A DNA stretch of 64,000 nt from Nannobrachium achirus. Lineage: Eukaryota > Chordata > Actinopteri > Myctophiformes > Myctophidae. Each line of letters starts with the position of its first letter. Position 1 is the first letter of the stretch. Location: contig OY997653.1 in the NCBI GenBank assembly GCA_963921795.1, positions 60,876,701 to 60,940,700 on the forward strand, written 5' to 3'. A program made the translations under genes and the position numbers. Of this stretch, positions 52,841 through 63,793 are shown in pieces. The notes under the pieces were generated by a model, which made no database searches, had not been told where the DNA came from, and worked only from the letters and a program-made list of their open reading frames with translations.

Positions 52841-53450
52841 GACTATTAGAAGTTTGCATAGGAAAAGGTACAGTTTCATGACGGTACAGTTCACTGGTAC
52901 AAGGTCTACTAAAAGGAGATCCATGAAAAGACTAAGCTTATTTCCACAGGAAACCATTAAAGTATCTCATATAACATTGAATGACAAACGAATAGAACAC
53001 AGTACTATGCAGTAGATATGTAACTATGCAGTAGATATGTAAGAATAGACCAAATAGGTCTAATAGAATAGACCAAAATCAAATCTTTGCTTCTGGGTGG
53101 TCCCTGGAACAAAATATTTTGCGATGTGGGCCCGTGGCCAAATACATATCATTCTGGGGGTCCTTGACATCATGACAAAGTTTGAGAAACACTGATGGCA
53201 ACATAAGTTATTTTCAGAAAACTGTTAGGATTTAGAAGACATTTGTAGAATGTGCCTATCAGTGGTTAATTAAGGACCCCCCAAAATGTGTTTTTGGCCG
53301 CAGACCCCCATGTCAAAATATTATGTTCCAGGGACCCCCAGAAATCAAAGATTTGATTTTGGTCTATTCTTCATCTAGCCTAAGGCCACAGACCCGTTGG
53401 GAAACGAGTTTGGGTCGAGTTTGTTTTAGGTCGAGTTTTCCTGTATTCGC
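52745..53450. mobile_element. foldback carrying a LINE fragment and an inner foldback
   Basis: AGGAAAACTCGACCTAAAAC at 52745 is mirrored by GTTTTAGGTCGAGTTTTCCT ending near 53449. The arms are about 60 bp, with ACGGGTCTGTGGCC facing GGCCACAGACCCGT. Inside are a minus-strand LINE 3' end (52806-53035) and hAT-like arms (GACCAAAATCAAATCTTTG, mirrored near 53350). Confidence 0.78.
52806..53035 (-). mobile_element. LINE 3' end, third copy of the family at 7487
   Basis: A GATTGATTGATTGAAG tail followed by ATTAGAAGTTTGCATAGG and GGTACAGTTCACTGGTACAA matches 20912 and the inverse of 8100-8249. Only the 3' UTR remains. Confidence 0.8.
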
Positions 53451-54128
53451 TAGCATTCTCACCATCAGTGGGCATGTCGTACTGTGAGCGGCTGCGGTTC
53501 TAACGTCAAAACCACCGATGATGTGTCCCGCATGTTGTTGGGCTGTACCGTACCGTACAGTGTGTACACACAGTTATTGAACCACGGTGCCGGTGGACAA
53601 TGTTAGGTCTATAATAGTGTTACATGTATGTGACGGTAGAATTGTTGTTGTTGCATAAATCAGATTTCAGCCTAAATGTCATTATGTTAACCGTTAACCT
53701 GACGCCAGCGATCTAGACTGTTAACCCCTTGAACCTTTTTACGAACCCTACTACTCCTATTCTGGGACGGACATTGGGTGAAAATAGCCAACCTCACAAG
53801 TTGGGAGCCAAAGTAAGATCAGTTATTTTCGGTGAATAGATTTGGTGTGGAGGGGGTTAATTGGGGGAAGGACTGGACCTAATAGACAATCAATAGCCAT
53901 AGGATAGTATAGTGGAGACCCTATGGGTTCACTTGTGTCGTTAATGCACAATAACTTATTGATAAACCCATTAATGTATATAACCGTTTGTCATGTATGA
54001 GAGAGGCCATGTAGATGAAGAACATGTTGTTGTATGAGACATCTGAGAGGAAGGGAGGTACGTAACTATTGATGTCATGTAACAGTTTGAAGGGCTACTC
54101 TAAAGAATGTCCAGACTCTGGACCTGCT
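53451..54128. other. intergenic, no gene recognised
   Basis: Single-copy-looking sequence. GAAAATAGCCAACCTCACAA near 53779 is a decayed hairpin half. No exon is seen. Confidence 0.4.
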
Positions 54129-54184
54129 GAATCAGCTGAATTCACTCATCTCTGGACTCCAGAGATGAGTGAGTTCAGCTGATT
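54129..54184. repeat. palindrome, about 56 bp
   Basis: AATCAGCTGAATTCACTCAT and CTCTGGA face TCCAGAG and ATGAGTGAGTTCAGCTGATT. Nearly perfect arms with a short loop. Confidence 0.85.
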
Positions 54185-54418
54185 GATCTTATTGGGATGG
54201 TCCAGCAATAGAATCAGGATCCAGACACCCAGGATGTGTACCAGACCCTACCATCTATGTTGTCTATTGTCTAATGATTATAATAATCGACATTAGTCGT
54301 GTCTTACACACAAACAGGCAGGCTTTGTTCGGTCGTAGAACAATACTGTTAAGACAAAGTCACTCTGGGTTAATTTGTGACAGATTACTTTACAAAAGGG
54401 GGACTGCCCAAGTGCCCA

Positions 54419-54563
54419 TAAGTCCGAAGGTTCATTAGTCCGAAGGTTCATTAGTCAGAATTTAGTTAGGGTTACTGAGGTTAAGATTAGGGTTAGAGTT
54501 AGGCATAGTATTCTTCACAAATTCGGACTAATGAACCTTCGGACTAATGAACCTTCGGACCAA
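54419..54563. mobile_element. short inverted-repeat element
   Basis: TCCGAAGGTTCATTAG is repeated twice on the left and its inverse CTAATGAACCTTCGGA twice on the right. TTAGGGTTA / GGCATAG sequence like the telomere-like repeats lies between. Confidence 0.75.
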
Positions 54564-54780
54564 TGCCATGGCACCTACAAAAGTAGGCTGTACATTAAGT
54601 GTAATACATAAGCCTACTTAATTACCAGTGAATAATTAATAATGAATGAATAATCTGCCTTCCTTTGTGTGTGACACAATCAGGTAATGAAGAAGACAGA
54701 ACAGCAGGTGGTTACCTACCCAAAGTAACATGTAAAGGTGACAGACATCTATTGCTTACAGTCAAAACCGACTAGCACTC

Positions 54781-55000
54781 GGGCGCCCATAGCCGAGTGG
54801 TTAAGGTGCGTACCACTTATTGGTGATACCTGACAGTGAGTCCCGGGTTCAATTCCCAAAGCCTGGCGGACCTTTGCTGCATGTCACTCCCCCGACTGTC
54901 TCTCCCTGTGTCCTGTCTCACTTCACTGTCTGTGTGGATTATTAATGTTGCGCTCTGGGGATAAATTAAGGACTGGCCTTTTCTTTTAAATCCCAACATC
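54781..55000 (+). mobile_element. tRNA-derived SINE
   Basis: GGGCGCCCATAGCCGAGTGG holds an A box and GGGTTCAATTCCC near 54845 a B box. CCTTTGCTGCATGTCACTCC follows, as in a common fish SINE. The head does not fold as a working tRNA with a 3' acceptor partner. The 3' end is uncertain. Confidence 0.75.
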
Positions 55001-55463
55001 CTGTCGAGAGTTTTTAGTCCTCAGGATGTTGGTCTGGTTTGGTGTTTTTCTGTTTTTCTCCCAATCTGAGGCATTCAGCACAAACTGCAGCTGTGTATGG
55101 CATACAATGGCATACAATGAGATGCACTGGCGTGCACCAATTGACACAGGAGATTAGCTGAGATAGAGGTTAATGAGCTAGTGAATGGGGGACGGCTGGT
55201 GTTACATCTGTGTTGCGTACAGTAGTAACTAACTACTGAAAATCCCTTGAGTAGGGCTTTGAATCCTCTAACTGCTTTAGGGGCAGTGCTGTGTAGACCA
55301 GTCTGCTCTCCGACCTCTTTGAGGAAATGCATCTGTTCTGTGCATTACAGAAACAATTCTTAAATGACTAAAGTATGTTCTATAAAGTAAGCTTGAGCAG
55401 CAGTATTAATATTATTGGAGTCTTTTATATTGATATATTCCATGTTTTTATCTTCCCCTCCAG

Positions 55464-55524
55464 GTTTTAGGTGGACCACCACACAACTCAGCCAGCTATA
55501 ACAAATTAAACGCACCCAACACAA
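55464..55524 (+). other. mapre3: candidate mapre3 5' UTR exon
   Basis: The acceptor TTTTATCTTCCCCTCCAG and donor GTAAGT frame 61 bases without an ATG, 1.4 kb upstream of the first coding exon. Splice-site quality is the only evidence. Confidence 0.4.
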
Positions 55525-55531
55525 GTAAGTA

Positions 55532-55534
<3 letters not shown>

Positions 55535-55587
<53 letters not shown>
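55535..55587. repeat. (GT)n microsatellite
   Basis: About 26 GT units, 10 bases after the candidate 5' UTR donor. Confidence 0.97.
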
Positions 55588-55590
<3 letters not shown>

Positions 55591-56876
55591 GTGTTGATTA
55601 ATCAACAGTTATCTTAACCCTTTAAGTGCCTATCCCGAACATGTTCGGGATATTCGGGATCAAAAACAATTTTTTATTTGCTATTTTACTTACCCCGAGC
55701 TGCTTGGAGCAACGTGGGTGGTCCCGGCTCGCCCAGCGCTCACCAACGAGAGACGCTAGATGCTCCGACGATTTATTCCATTGAAAATGGTTTAAAATAA
55801 AGTTTAGAGCCCCCCAAAAAAAACCTCGGTACCGGTACCGGTACCGGGACGTATTCCAGGGTGCCTATCCCGAACATGTCCGGGATATTTAATAAAATGA
55901 ATTATTTAATCGGAGGCCTCAACGAAGCCCCGGTCTAGACGTCCATCCATGCCCGGGACTTAGACTCGGCCATCGACGGGCCGTATTCGCGCTAACGGCC
56001 GCATCGCGCCGCCCACTCCAATAATAAATCACATCTTTAGACAGGATTTTCTCCGGATTGTGTTCCCAGACCCAAAGAAAAAGTTTTTTGCGGCTGAAAT
56101 AGCTTTAGATCGGGCTTCTAAATGGGTTAGCATTTTGGCTACGTGTCAGCTAGCTTCCTCCGTCACCCATAGCATTGACTGGAGTGAAAACACAAGCCAG
56201 TTGGGAGAGGGTCGACGAAAGCTATAAAGAAGGTCTATGGAGAAATTTCTGGCACTCTAGCGCCCCTTGTGGCCGGATGGCACTGTATGAGTTAACAGAG
56301 AAAATGATATCTAGCATATACTTTTTCTTTTTGTTTGTTGGTAAATTAATGCCCTACTTCACTAATTAGGAAAATGAAATGTTTCACGAATCATACTGTA
56401 CAGGGGCCTGGCGTTGATGTTAACCACTTAAACCCCAGCATCCCTATTCTGGGGAAAACGTGACGCAGATCGGCTATTTTCAGCGAAAATATTTTATATA
56501 GAGTGAAAACAGAATCTACACTATGTATTATAGAGCCCCAACGTAAGCGGTTAAGGGACAATGAACTCCTCTTTCATGATGCCTCTGCACCCATAGGTGC
56601 CAATGACATGCTGTCATACACTCCTGTTTGAGTTCAAATGAGGCCAGTGTGACACAGTTGCGCACGTGACACTGCATGTGTGTGTGTGAGACAGTGAGCG
56701 TGGCTTATGATGAGATTAAGCTAAAACATCACATGCCACACTGACATAAGCCAACGCGGCTTGAACTTGTGTTTACATGCCCACAAAGTCCCAGTTATTG
56801 GCTTTTATTGGTGTGTTAAAAAAAAACAGCCCTTCTCAGATACTGTGTGTGTGTGTGTGCGCGCGTGTGCGTGTAG
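55588..56876. other. dispersed repeat-like sequence before mapre3 exon 1
   Basis: CCTATCCCGAACATGTTCGG occurs near 55630 and a related copy near 55862. ACCGGTACCGGTACC sits at about 55833. A hairpin-end remnant GATCGGCTATTTTC is near 56468. No gene is seen. Confidence 0.45.
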
Positions 56877-57004
56877 AAGGAGGATGGCGGTGAATGTCCA
56901 CTCCACATCTATGACCATAGAGAACTTGAGTCGTCATGACATGCTGGCCTGGGTCAACGACTCTCTACAGCTCACCTACACCAAGATAGAACAGCTGGGG
57001 ACAG
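56877..57004 (+). CDS. mapre3: mapre3 coding exon 1
   Basis: The acceptor is a GT/GC alternation ending GTGTAG, and the ATG is at 56884. It encodes [20 protein letters not shown] to YTKIEQLGT (residues 1-40) with donor GTAAAA. The next codon is split after one base. Confidence 0.93.
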
Positions 57005-57868
57005 GTAAAATATGGAAAATAAATATATGAAAATGTCTTTTAACACATCTGGTGCCAACCCCGAGTTTCCCGAGTTTGAAATGGTACTACCGCTGTGCCA
57101 ACCCCGAGTTTGGGCTGTTTTTGATTTTTTTTTTTTTTTTTTTCAAATTTTATTTTTTTGACCTCCAGAAATGTATTAGGCATGATCGCGATCGCGAAAT
57201 TGCATGTTTAACCCCCATACCAACCCATTCTTTCAAACATGGCAGCCATGTTTGTTTACATCTGAAGAAAACATAATGGCTGATAAATCATGAATGCCTG
57301 AACGGATTTCCAAGCGGATTTTTTTGTTTGAAAGCTGTGAACAGTGTGCACACACATGGTGCATCATCTAGGCATGGGCGTGCACTTTTTACACAATTGC
57401 GCAATTACATGGAAGTCTATGGTAACCATGGCAACGTGGGACATTGAAGAGAAAAAATCATAGCAACATAAGTGTTAATAGTCAATATTTAACCACATTA
57501 ACACTGGCTTTCCTATTATTGGGAATGTCGTATGCATTATTTATTTATGGCAAATGTCGGTGTTGTGCAGCATCAGTTGTTGATCTACCAGCTGTGATGT
57601 GATTGTTGCGATGTGATTTCCATCTCCCCAGCTTGTACATTGGCTACTTTTGTCATATTACCATGTCAAGCTTAAGTGAGTAAGTAGTAACACACATGTG
57701 TTTGTTACAGGTGGAGCCTACTGCCAGTTCATGGACATGCTGTTTCCCGGGTGCATTTTGTTAAAGAAAGTCAAGTTTAACGCTAAGTTGGAACATGAAT
57801 ACATCCACAATTTCAAAGTGTTACAGGCCTCCTTCAAGAGAATGAATGTGGATAAGGTGAGACCAGAT

Positions 57869-57964
<96 letters not shown>

Positions 57965-58737
57965 CAGTAGTCATAAGCTTTGCACTTCTACTTGGATTGA
58001 GTATAAGATTTTTTTTAGTTTTCACCATAGATGTTTTAAATTAAAAAGGTTGCTCCTGGTAGTCTGGAATATTAGTAAAAGTCCATTTGTTTTCATCTGA
58101 TCCAGAGAGTGATGAATCCATAACCCATTGACTTGCACTTATGTACATCCTAAGCAAATGCTGACAAGAGGCTGATGGCCGCTTCTTTGAAGAAAAAGAA
58201 AAATAGTATGGATGAGCTGATTCAGACATAATGCAATTCAATCAAGTGGTGTTAATAGCTAATGTGCAACAGTGGCAACTTTCCAGTTTTCTAGTAGTCA
58301 TGTCATCTCCCCAACGCGCCTATCAGTTCAGGACTTTGAAACAGAGACATTTGCGTCACATGGTTACTTTTTTCCAAATCTCCAGCCAAGCATCACGCTC
58401 CAGTTCACAGCATTACCCCCCGTCTTCGATACATAGCTGGGAGTCGCTTCTGCGCTGCTGCTTCTCATGCTGCAACACATCAAAGTCAAGATATTTTATT
58501 GTTTGTATCCGCTTCCCCCACTCTATCTGTCCTGTCTCGTCTCCCTCTCTCTCTATCTCTCGCTCAGATCATCCCTGTGGAGAGACTGGTGAAGGGGAAG
58601 TTTCAGGATAACTTTGAGTTCATTCAGTGGTTCAAGAAGTTCTTCGATGCCAACTACGACGGGAAGGAGTACGACCCGCAGCTGATGCGACAGGGCCAGG
58701 AGGGAACGCCGCCGCCGCCTCACCCAGGTAATGGACA

Positions 58738-58778
<41 letters not shown>

Positions 58779-61144
58779 GCACACACGCAACCGCAGTTTT
58801 CCCGGTGAACCTGAGCGCAACGGTGGGGGCGCAGGAGTGTGGGGGACGCACACCACTGATTATTGCCGATGATGGAGAGGTTATAATATAGCTTCATGTG
58901 TTGAGAGGCACTCTTGCCGATTTCGGAAGGGACTCGTCGCCAATTGCAAGATATTTAAAAGTTATTTGGGGCCATGAAGATAACCTCTTCTTCTTCCCAC
59001 TACTAGACTAAGGATTTATATTGTCTGTGTTATTCTTTACAACCACGATTATTCACGTATGGCAAGATCACGGTTCCACTAGTTTTACTTGTAGGCTAGT
59101 GTGGGCTTAGAAGCATTTTCAGACGTTAATTTAATGTTTTCTATTTAGCGATTTCCTTTATCCTTATCTAATCTTGTGATAATGCACGCAACTGGCCATA
59201 AAGCCTAGTAGGCTTTTCAGAAGTTAATTTAATGTTTTCCATTTAATGATTTCCTTTATCCTCATCTTGCGCTAATGCACGCAACTGTTTTCGCCAGATT
59301 TTAAGGTCTTATTTTAGTTGTTTCTCATAAGCTCGCAACCCTCCTTGCCCATCGGCCCCCACCGTTGCGCACAGGTTCCCTGGGAAAACTGCGGTCGCCG
59401 CACACACACGATACTTCACTGGCGTGTGAACTCATTCATAAACCCCACTGCTTTCACTTCATTCATTCATGCAACTGCTGCTCCAACCCACTCCCCCCCA
59501 CCCCCCGTCCCCCCGTCCCCTCAACCCAGGTGAACCCACTTTGCACAAACCCAAAAGACCTTCCTCCTCCCGCCCAGGTAAAATTCCACTCCCGGAATTT
59601 GCGTGTGCGTGTGCGTGCTCCTGCAGTACCTCAACGCATTACGTGTTGCCTGACTATGGCAAATGACATGCCCTGTGGAATATTGTGAAATTTGGGCTGC
59701 ACGTATTGTGTTGATGTCTAGTGTCTCTCTCTCTCTCTCTCTCTCAGTTTCTTACTGTAAAACCTGCTTGTGTGTACTGGGTGGCCCTCACTCTATATGC
59801 CATCCCATTCTCCTTATGCGTTTTCTTTCGATAACAATGCAAATAGAAATTTGATGCAAATTTGCATATACTGTACGTAACTCCATTGATCTTGTTTTGT
59901 GGTTCAACCAGAAGTGCCTTTGGTTTGTGCTATGGCGTGGGGTGTTTGATTTGGCATGAAGCAATCTTATCTTGTTCAGACTGATCTGATTGATGTGTTT
60001 GTTAAAAGTTGAGGTTTAGTGAGGCATGACGACTGCTAGGACAACTGCTTGGATATCAGGGCTCTACAGTTGCTTTATTTTATTTTTATGACAACATTTA
60101 TGTTTCAAAATGTCTAGATATTCTAGGTCATACGTGGGCAACTGGCGGCCCGGGGGCCACATGCAGCCCTCACCTTCACTTAATGCGGCCCGCAGGTTAA
60201 TATCGGAATACTGATATATTATTGATTTCAGCTGTTACAATTCCAAACATGCAAACATGACCCGCTTTAATTACTTCAGTCTATATTAGTACCTTAATGA
60301 CTAGTACTATTCTTTTTTATGCACAATGTATTTGTATTTAAGTTCATAAAGTTAACATAAGAACATAGAAATGCATTGGAAATTAAATAAAAATTTTACT
60401 TTTCAGGATTCCAATTCAAAAATATAAAAAAACTATTCGGGAGTCCAATTCAAAAATAGCAAAAAATAGCAGATCTACAAGCTCAAAACACGTCGCACTG
60501 CGACGCGCTTTGAGCTTGTAGATCGGCTATTTTTTGTTATTTTTGACTGTATATGCATTGTGGCCCTCTGCAGTGAGTGTGAAAATATAGTGGCCCTCTC
60601 CATCATCAAGTTGCCCACCCCTGTTCTAGGTAGATCCCGGATGACCTGCTTGCTGGTCCCTGTAAGGTCTATGTGAGACTGGGCTTATCATTGCAATGCA
60701 TGAACAAGATATTAATATTGTTAAAAGTGGTTTATTCTGTTTAGTCATGATAGAGTAGTTACCCTCAGTGGTTCCTTCCTTCATTACATTTCATTCAGGA
60801 TTTAATCCTGCCAGTAGATTTTGCATCAAGCATGTGGAATGAGGTTAAAGACAGTAATGGTCATATAAAACAAAGAAATCACCAGTGGAATCAATTCTAA
60901 ATCTGGGGCAAGGCTTACTAGAATCAAAGTAATTAAAAAGTACACACAGAAAATGCACAATGGTTTCTGTAAAGGGGAACACACACCGGATGCGGAGGCA
61001 GCGCGGAAGCGGCGCGTCAAAACATACGGCTCCATTATTTTCAATGAACTAACCCACACCGGCGGCATCAGACGCGCACAGCCGCGGGTCTGCTGCGTTA
61101 CCAGCGTTGCTAACATGGTGGGAGAGCCCTACTACATCTTACTG

Positions 61145-61175
<31 letters not shown>

Positions 61176-63793
61176 TCTTCCAGCTCCTATGAGGACATCG
61201 CCCACAACACCCAAGACTGTCCCCCCGCCCCAGAGGCAAATTAACCCCCAAATCCGCAGGACCATCCCCAATGCCCACGCCCGCAACGGAGGAGATGCAG
61301 AGATGTTAGAGCTAAACCAGCAGGTACGGCAAATGAGTCTGTATGGCATCAGTCAAACTGGGAGTGTATATTTTATCGTCATTAATGTTTACCACCATTA
61401 CACTTCAGGCAAATGTGTTTTAACCCATTTAAACCCGTAAAGCATCCGCATCCCTGCGTGAGCAGCGGCGCGGGGAGCGGAGCGGTGCTTTTTTTAGTTG
61501 AGCGCAGTGTTGATTTCGTCGACTAAAACTATGACGAAAACCTTTTGTCGACTGTTTTTTTTCACTGACGAAAACTAAATAAAAACTAAACAAAAACTAC
61601 GCTGTGATGACTAAAACTAAGACTAAATATATTGACAATTTCGTCAACAAAATAAAAACTAGACTAAAACGTTAGGGAGGGACTAGTGGAGAAGAGAGTA
61701 ATTTTATGTTTGGTTGCTCTCAGGTGTTGCGTGCTGAAAATAGCCAATCTACAAGGTAAAATTAGACTAAAACTAATACTTTTCAGGTGACTAAATTATG
61801 ACTAAAACTAAATGACATTTTATTCAAAAGACTATGACTAAAACTAAGTCAAAATTTGCTGTCAAAAACAACACTGGTTGAGCGTGAGCGAGCGAGTTTT
61901 AAAATGAGTCTGAGCGGCGGTGGAGCGAGGATTTTCCTCCTCCTCTCCAAGCCGATCCTATTGGGACCGTCTGAACTCTCACGCAGACGGTCACAGTGCA
62001 GAGTGAGTCCACCCGGCACCGCGGAGGGGAGAGCAGACAGAGAATTCCCTTGATCAAGATTTCACTCAAGTCAAATGTATCCATCATCATCCACACAAGT
62101 AGGCTATGTTTATAATAATAAATAGCCTTGTGTCAGTTAAGTTATGTATCACTACCACCAGCCAGTCGTGCGCGCGAGTGGAGAGAGGCGCATTCGAGAG
62201 AGCTGGCAGAGAGCGCTGATTAGGCTGGCAACGGGTCTGGAGGTGAAACAAAGCTATTCATATCACAACCCCATATTTTATGAGGGAATGTTATTTGGCG
62301 ACTCCATCGTGCCCCCCCCTCCTCACCTCCACGTCCCACGTCCCCGCCACCCACTCGCGTTCGAAAAGCAAAAGCCAAAACATGTTTCCAAACAAGCCAT
62401 AACCACAGCGTTTTGTCAACATTTTTGGAATGTTTGGATATGCTCTGATTGTTTCTGAAACAGTCATGCGTTTTAACGACAAGAGAATACTCTGATCTGC
62501 TCTGGTGCCATCAGAGAGAATTTGAAAACCACCCATAAGCGTGTACCTCCGCACGCGTTACGCCCCCCCGGTGATGCTCCTTAACTCATTCTGTGCCAGA
62601 TGCCAAAATGGCTCCAAGGTAGCTGTGCCGAGATTTTGTATGTTTTTCTTTACTATGCAATGAAAAAAAAAGATTTTTTTTTATATATTTTTTTCCCCCA
62701 CAGAAACAGACACAGTTGTTGTGATTCAGTGGCAAAAAGAATTTTGGCAATCGGACAAATGGTTCCAGAGATAGAGCTGTTTGAATGAAAAAAAGTGTCC
62801 ATCCACTAGAATGGACACGCATGAACACACATTTTCTCAATCAGCTAAATGAGGGAGCGAACACACAAACAGAGAAAAGCATCTCTCTGATCTCAGGTCA
62901 TTTTGACATCTTTAGAAAAAAGAAAAAAAAAAATTTTTTTTTTCTTTTTTTCTATGTAAAAAACACAAAAACCGTCATAAGCCGTCATTGGCACACAGGG
63001 CTATTGGAAAAAAACGGTCATAAGCAGTCATTGGCACAGAATGAGTTAATGTCAGGTGAAAAGAAGATGGTGGCATGACGGATCGGGTATCGGAGGAGAC
63101 CCGTTGTTGTCTTCACCCTCCCAATGAGTACTATGGGGATTAGCAGGGATGGGTCTAGAGCATGGGGAATGGGGGAATTGGCTTAACTAAATTGGGTATA
63201 TGGAGGGGATAAAATGTTTTTTTTTATTGTCTTTCATGGGCAGGGTCTCTCTTCTTTGTACTAAATTTGTATGTACCGTGATGGCCTCAGGTCTCGTGCT
63301 AATTTGTACCAATGATTACTGTGATGGGAATGGGACTTGGGGTGTCATCAATATGTGTACCTGCCACATTATGACACTGTACTTTAATAAAAAAGATTTG
63401 AAAAGAAAGAAAGAAAACCACCCATAAGCAGATTATTGATAAAGTTTACTCAGAAACATCCATGGCCTGGCGGTTACACCCCACGACTGACAGATCCGCA
63501 GAGATCTGCACTCCGACAAGCACACTTTTCTAGTGTTCGACCTGCCGCTCCCTGTGTGTGTGTCTGTTCTACTGTTTTATGCTACAATGCTACTATTCTG
63601 TGTTTGTGTTTGTGTTATTGCCACTGTGTGTGTGTAGCTGTTGGATCTGAAGCTGACTGTAGACGGCCTGGAGAAGGAGAGAGATTTCTACTTTGGCAAA
63701 CTGAGAGATATTGAGCTGATCTGTCAGGAACATGAAAGTAGTGAAGTCGGCCCCATACTCAGCAAAATCCTGGACGTACTCTACGCCACAGAG
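56884..63793 (+). CDS. mapre3: mapre3 (EB3), six coding exons, 3' end outside (gene-level entry)
   Basis: Microtubule-associated protein RP/EB family member 3. EB proteins track growing microtubule plus ends. An N-terminal calponin-homology domain binds tubulin and a C-terminal coiled coil/EBH domain dimerises and recruits SxIP partners. The exons give 257 residues: CH domain about residues 14-116 (exons 1-3), basic Ser/Pro-rich linker (exons 3-5), then the coiled coil and EBH core [20 protein letters not shown] in exon 6. The acidic tail with the terminal EEY/DEY motif lies beyond the window. MAVNVHSTS and LICQEHES favour EB3 over EB1 or EB2, as does the dpysl5 neighbour. All phases agree. 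Confidence 0.93.
57005..57710. other. mapre3 intron 1
   Basis: CCAACCCCGAGTTT is repeated near 57056 and 57098, and a T run lies at 57125-57143. A decayed AGCTTGTACATTGGCTA hairpin arm sits near 57630. Otherwise unremarkable. Confidence 0.4.
57711..57856 (+). CDS. mapre3: mapre3 coding exon 2
   Basis: The acceptor is TGTTTGTTACAG and the donor GTGAGA. It encodes [19 protein letters not shown] to [16 protein letters not shown] (to residue 89), core of the CH domain, ending in phase 0. Confidence 0.96.
57878..57961. repeat. (CA)n microsatellite after exon 2 donor
   Basis: About 42 CA units, starting 21 bases after the donor. Confidence 0.97.
57962..58567. other. rest of mapre3 intron 2
   Basis: Apparently single-copy sequence. 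No repeats or extra exons were recognised. A CTCTCTATCTCTC tract leads into the exon 3 acceptor. Confidence 0.4.
58568..58727 (+). CDS. mapre3: mapre3 coding exon 3
   Basis: The acceptor is CTATCTCTCGCTCAG and the donor GTAATG. It encodes [20 protein letters not shown], then [20 protein letters not shown] to PPPPHP (residues 90-142). It closes the CH domain and opens the linker. Confidence 0.96.
58735..58790. repeat. (CA)n microsatellite after exon 3 donor
   Basis: Interrupted CA repeat starting 7 bases after the donor. Confidence 0.95.
58787..59403. mobile_element. element with 45-bp inverted ends inside CA repeat
   Basis: GCAACCGCAGTTTTCCCGG and GCGCAACGGTGGGGGC at the left face GCCCCCACCGTTGCGC and GGGAAAACTGCGGTCGC at the right. 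Both ends abut CA repeat, so a target duplication cannot be read. A 97-bp internal duplication covers about 59120-59290 (GTTAATTTAATGTTTTC twice). Confidence 0.7.
59530..59577 (+). CDS. mapre3: mapre3 coding exon 4
   Basis: A 48-base exon after a C-rich acceptor (GTCCCCTCAACCCAG) with donor GTAAAA. It encodes [16 protein letters not shown] (residues 143-158). The phases fit both neighbours, and the basic KPKR matches the linker position of NKSKK in mammalian EB3. It could be alternatively spliced. Confidence 0.8.
59578..60128. other. mapre3 intron 4, first part
   Basis: A short CT run lies at about 59723-59747. TGCAGTACCTCAACGC near 59622 looks like an acceptor followed by AVPQR-like codons but lacks a usable downstream donor in frame. 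No other feature is seen. Confidence 0.4.
60129..60623. mobile_element. hAT element with class C hairpin, TSD TTCTAGGT
   Basis: It starts CATACGTGGGCAACTGGCGG and ends CAAGTTGCCCACCCCTG. TTCTAGGT lies at 60121-60128 and 60624-60631. The hairpin is at 60461-60535. CAGGGGTGGGCAACT-type ends are a known hAT signature. Confidence 0.9.
60632..61147. other. mapre3 intron 4, last part
   Basis: Contains a short repeat-like block at about 60970-61105 (ACACACACCGGATGCGG, then CACACCGGCGGCATC). No gene is seen. Confidence 0.4.
61148..61175. repeat. (TG)n before exon 5
   Basis: About 14 TG units ending 8 bases before the exon 5 acceptor and replacing most of its polypyrimidine tract. Confidence 0.94.
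61184..61323 (+). CDS. mapre3: mapre3 coding exon 5
   Basis: The acceptor is GTGTTCTTCCAG and the donor GTACGG. It encodes [19 protein letters not shown] to [15 protein letters not shown] (residues 159-205). It covers the Ser/Thr/Pro-rich linker and the start of the coiled coil, ending in phase 0. Confidence 0.95.
61505..61876. mobile_element. hAT element (CAGTGTTG ends), TSD GTTGAGCG
   Basis: It starts CAGTGTTGATTTCGTCGAC and ends AAAACAACACTG, with GTTGAGCG at 61497-61504 and 61877-61884. It is rich in GACTAAAACTA. A hairpin half remains at about 61736 (GAAAATAGCCAATCTACAAG). Relative of 27297. Confidence 0.92.
62541..63412 (+). mobile_element. truncated L1-like retrotransposon, 17-bp TSD
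   Basis: GAAAACCACCCATAAGC occurs at 62524-62540 and 63413-63429. The insert ends AATAAAAAAGATTTGAAAAG then AAAG repeats. Long duplication, A-rich tail and severe 5' truncation fit target-primed reverse transcription. No protein remains. A TTAA-type MITE sits inside. Confidence 0.82.
62585..63045. mobile_element. TTAA-type MITE nested in the retrotransposon
   Basis: TTAA lies at 62581-62584 and 63046-63049, with ends CTCATTCTGTGCCA and TGGCACAGAATGAG. The interior has A and T runs and CGTCATAAGCCGTCATTGG. Confidence 0.82.
63638..63793 (+). CDS. mapre3: mapre3 coding exon 6
   Basis: The acceptor is CACTGTGTGTGTGTAG and the donor GTAAAA. It encodes [20 protein letters not shown], then [14 protein letters not shown] to DVLYATE (residues 206-257), the coiled-coil/EBH core. 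One more coding exon is expected to the right. Confidence 0.96.

Noticed and set aside
54781..54870. Possible tRNA gene
   Set aside because: A and B boxes are present, but the 3' acceptor side does not pair with the 5' end and the sequence runs on into a SINE body.
59600..59700. Possible extra mapre3 exon with AVPQR-like codons
   Set aside because: A TGCAG acceptor and AVPQRIT codons are present, but the frame reaches a stop without a donor in the needed phase. Exon 4 joins exon 5 cleanly without it.
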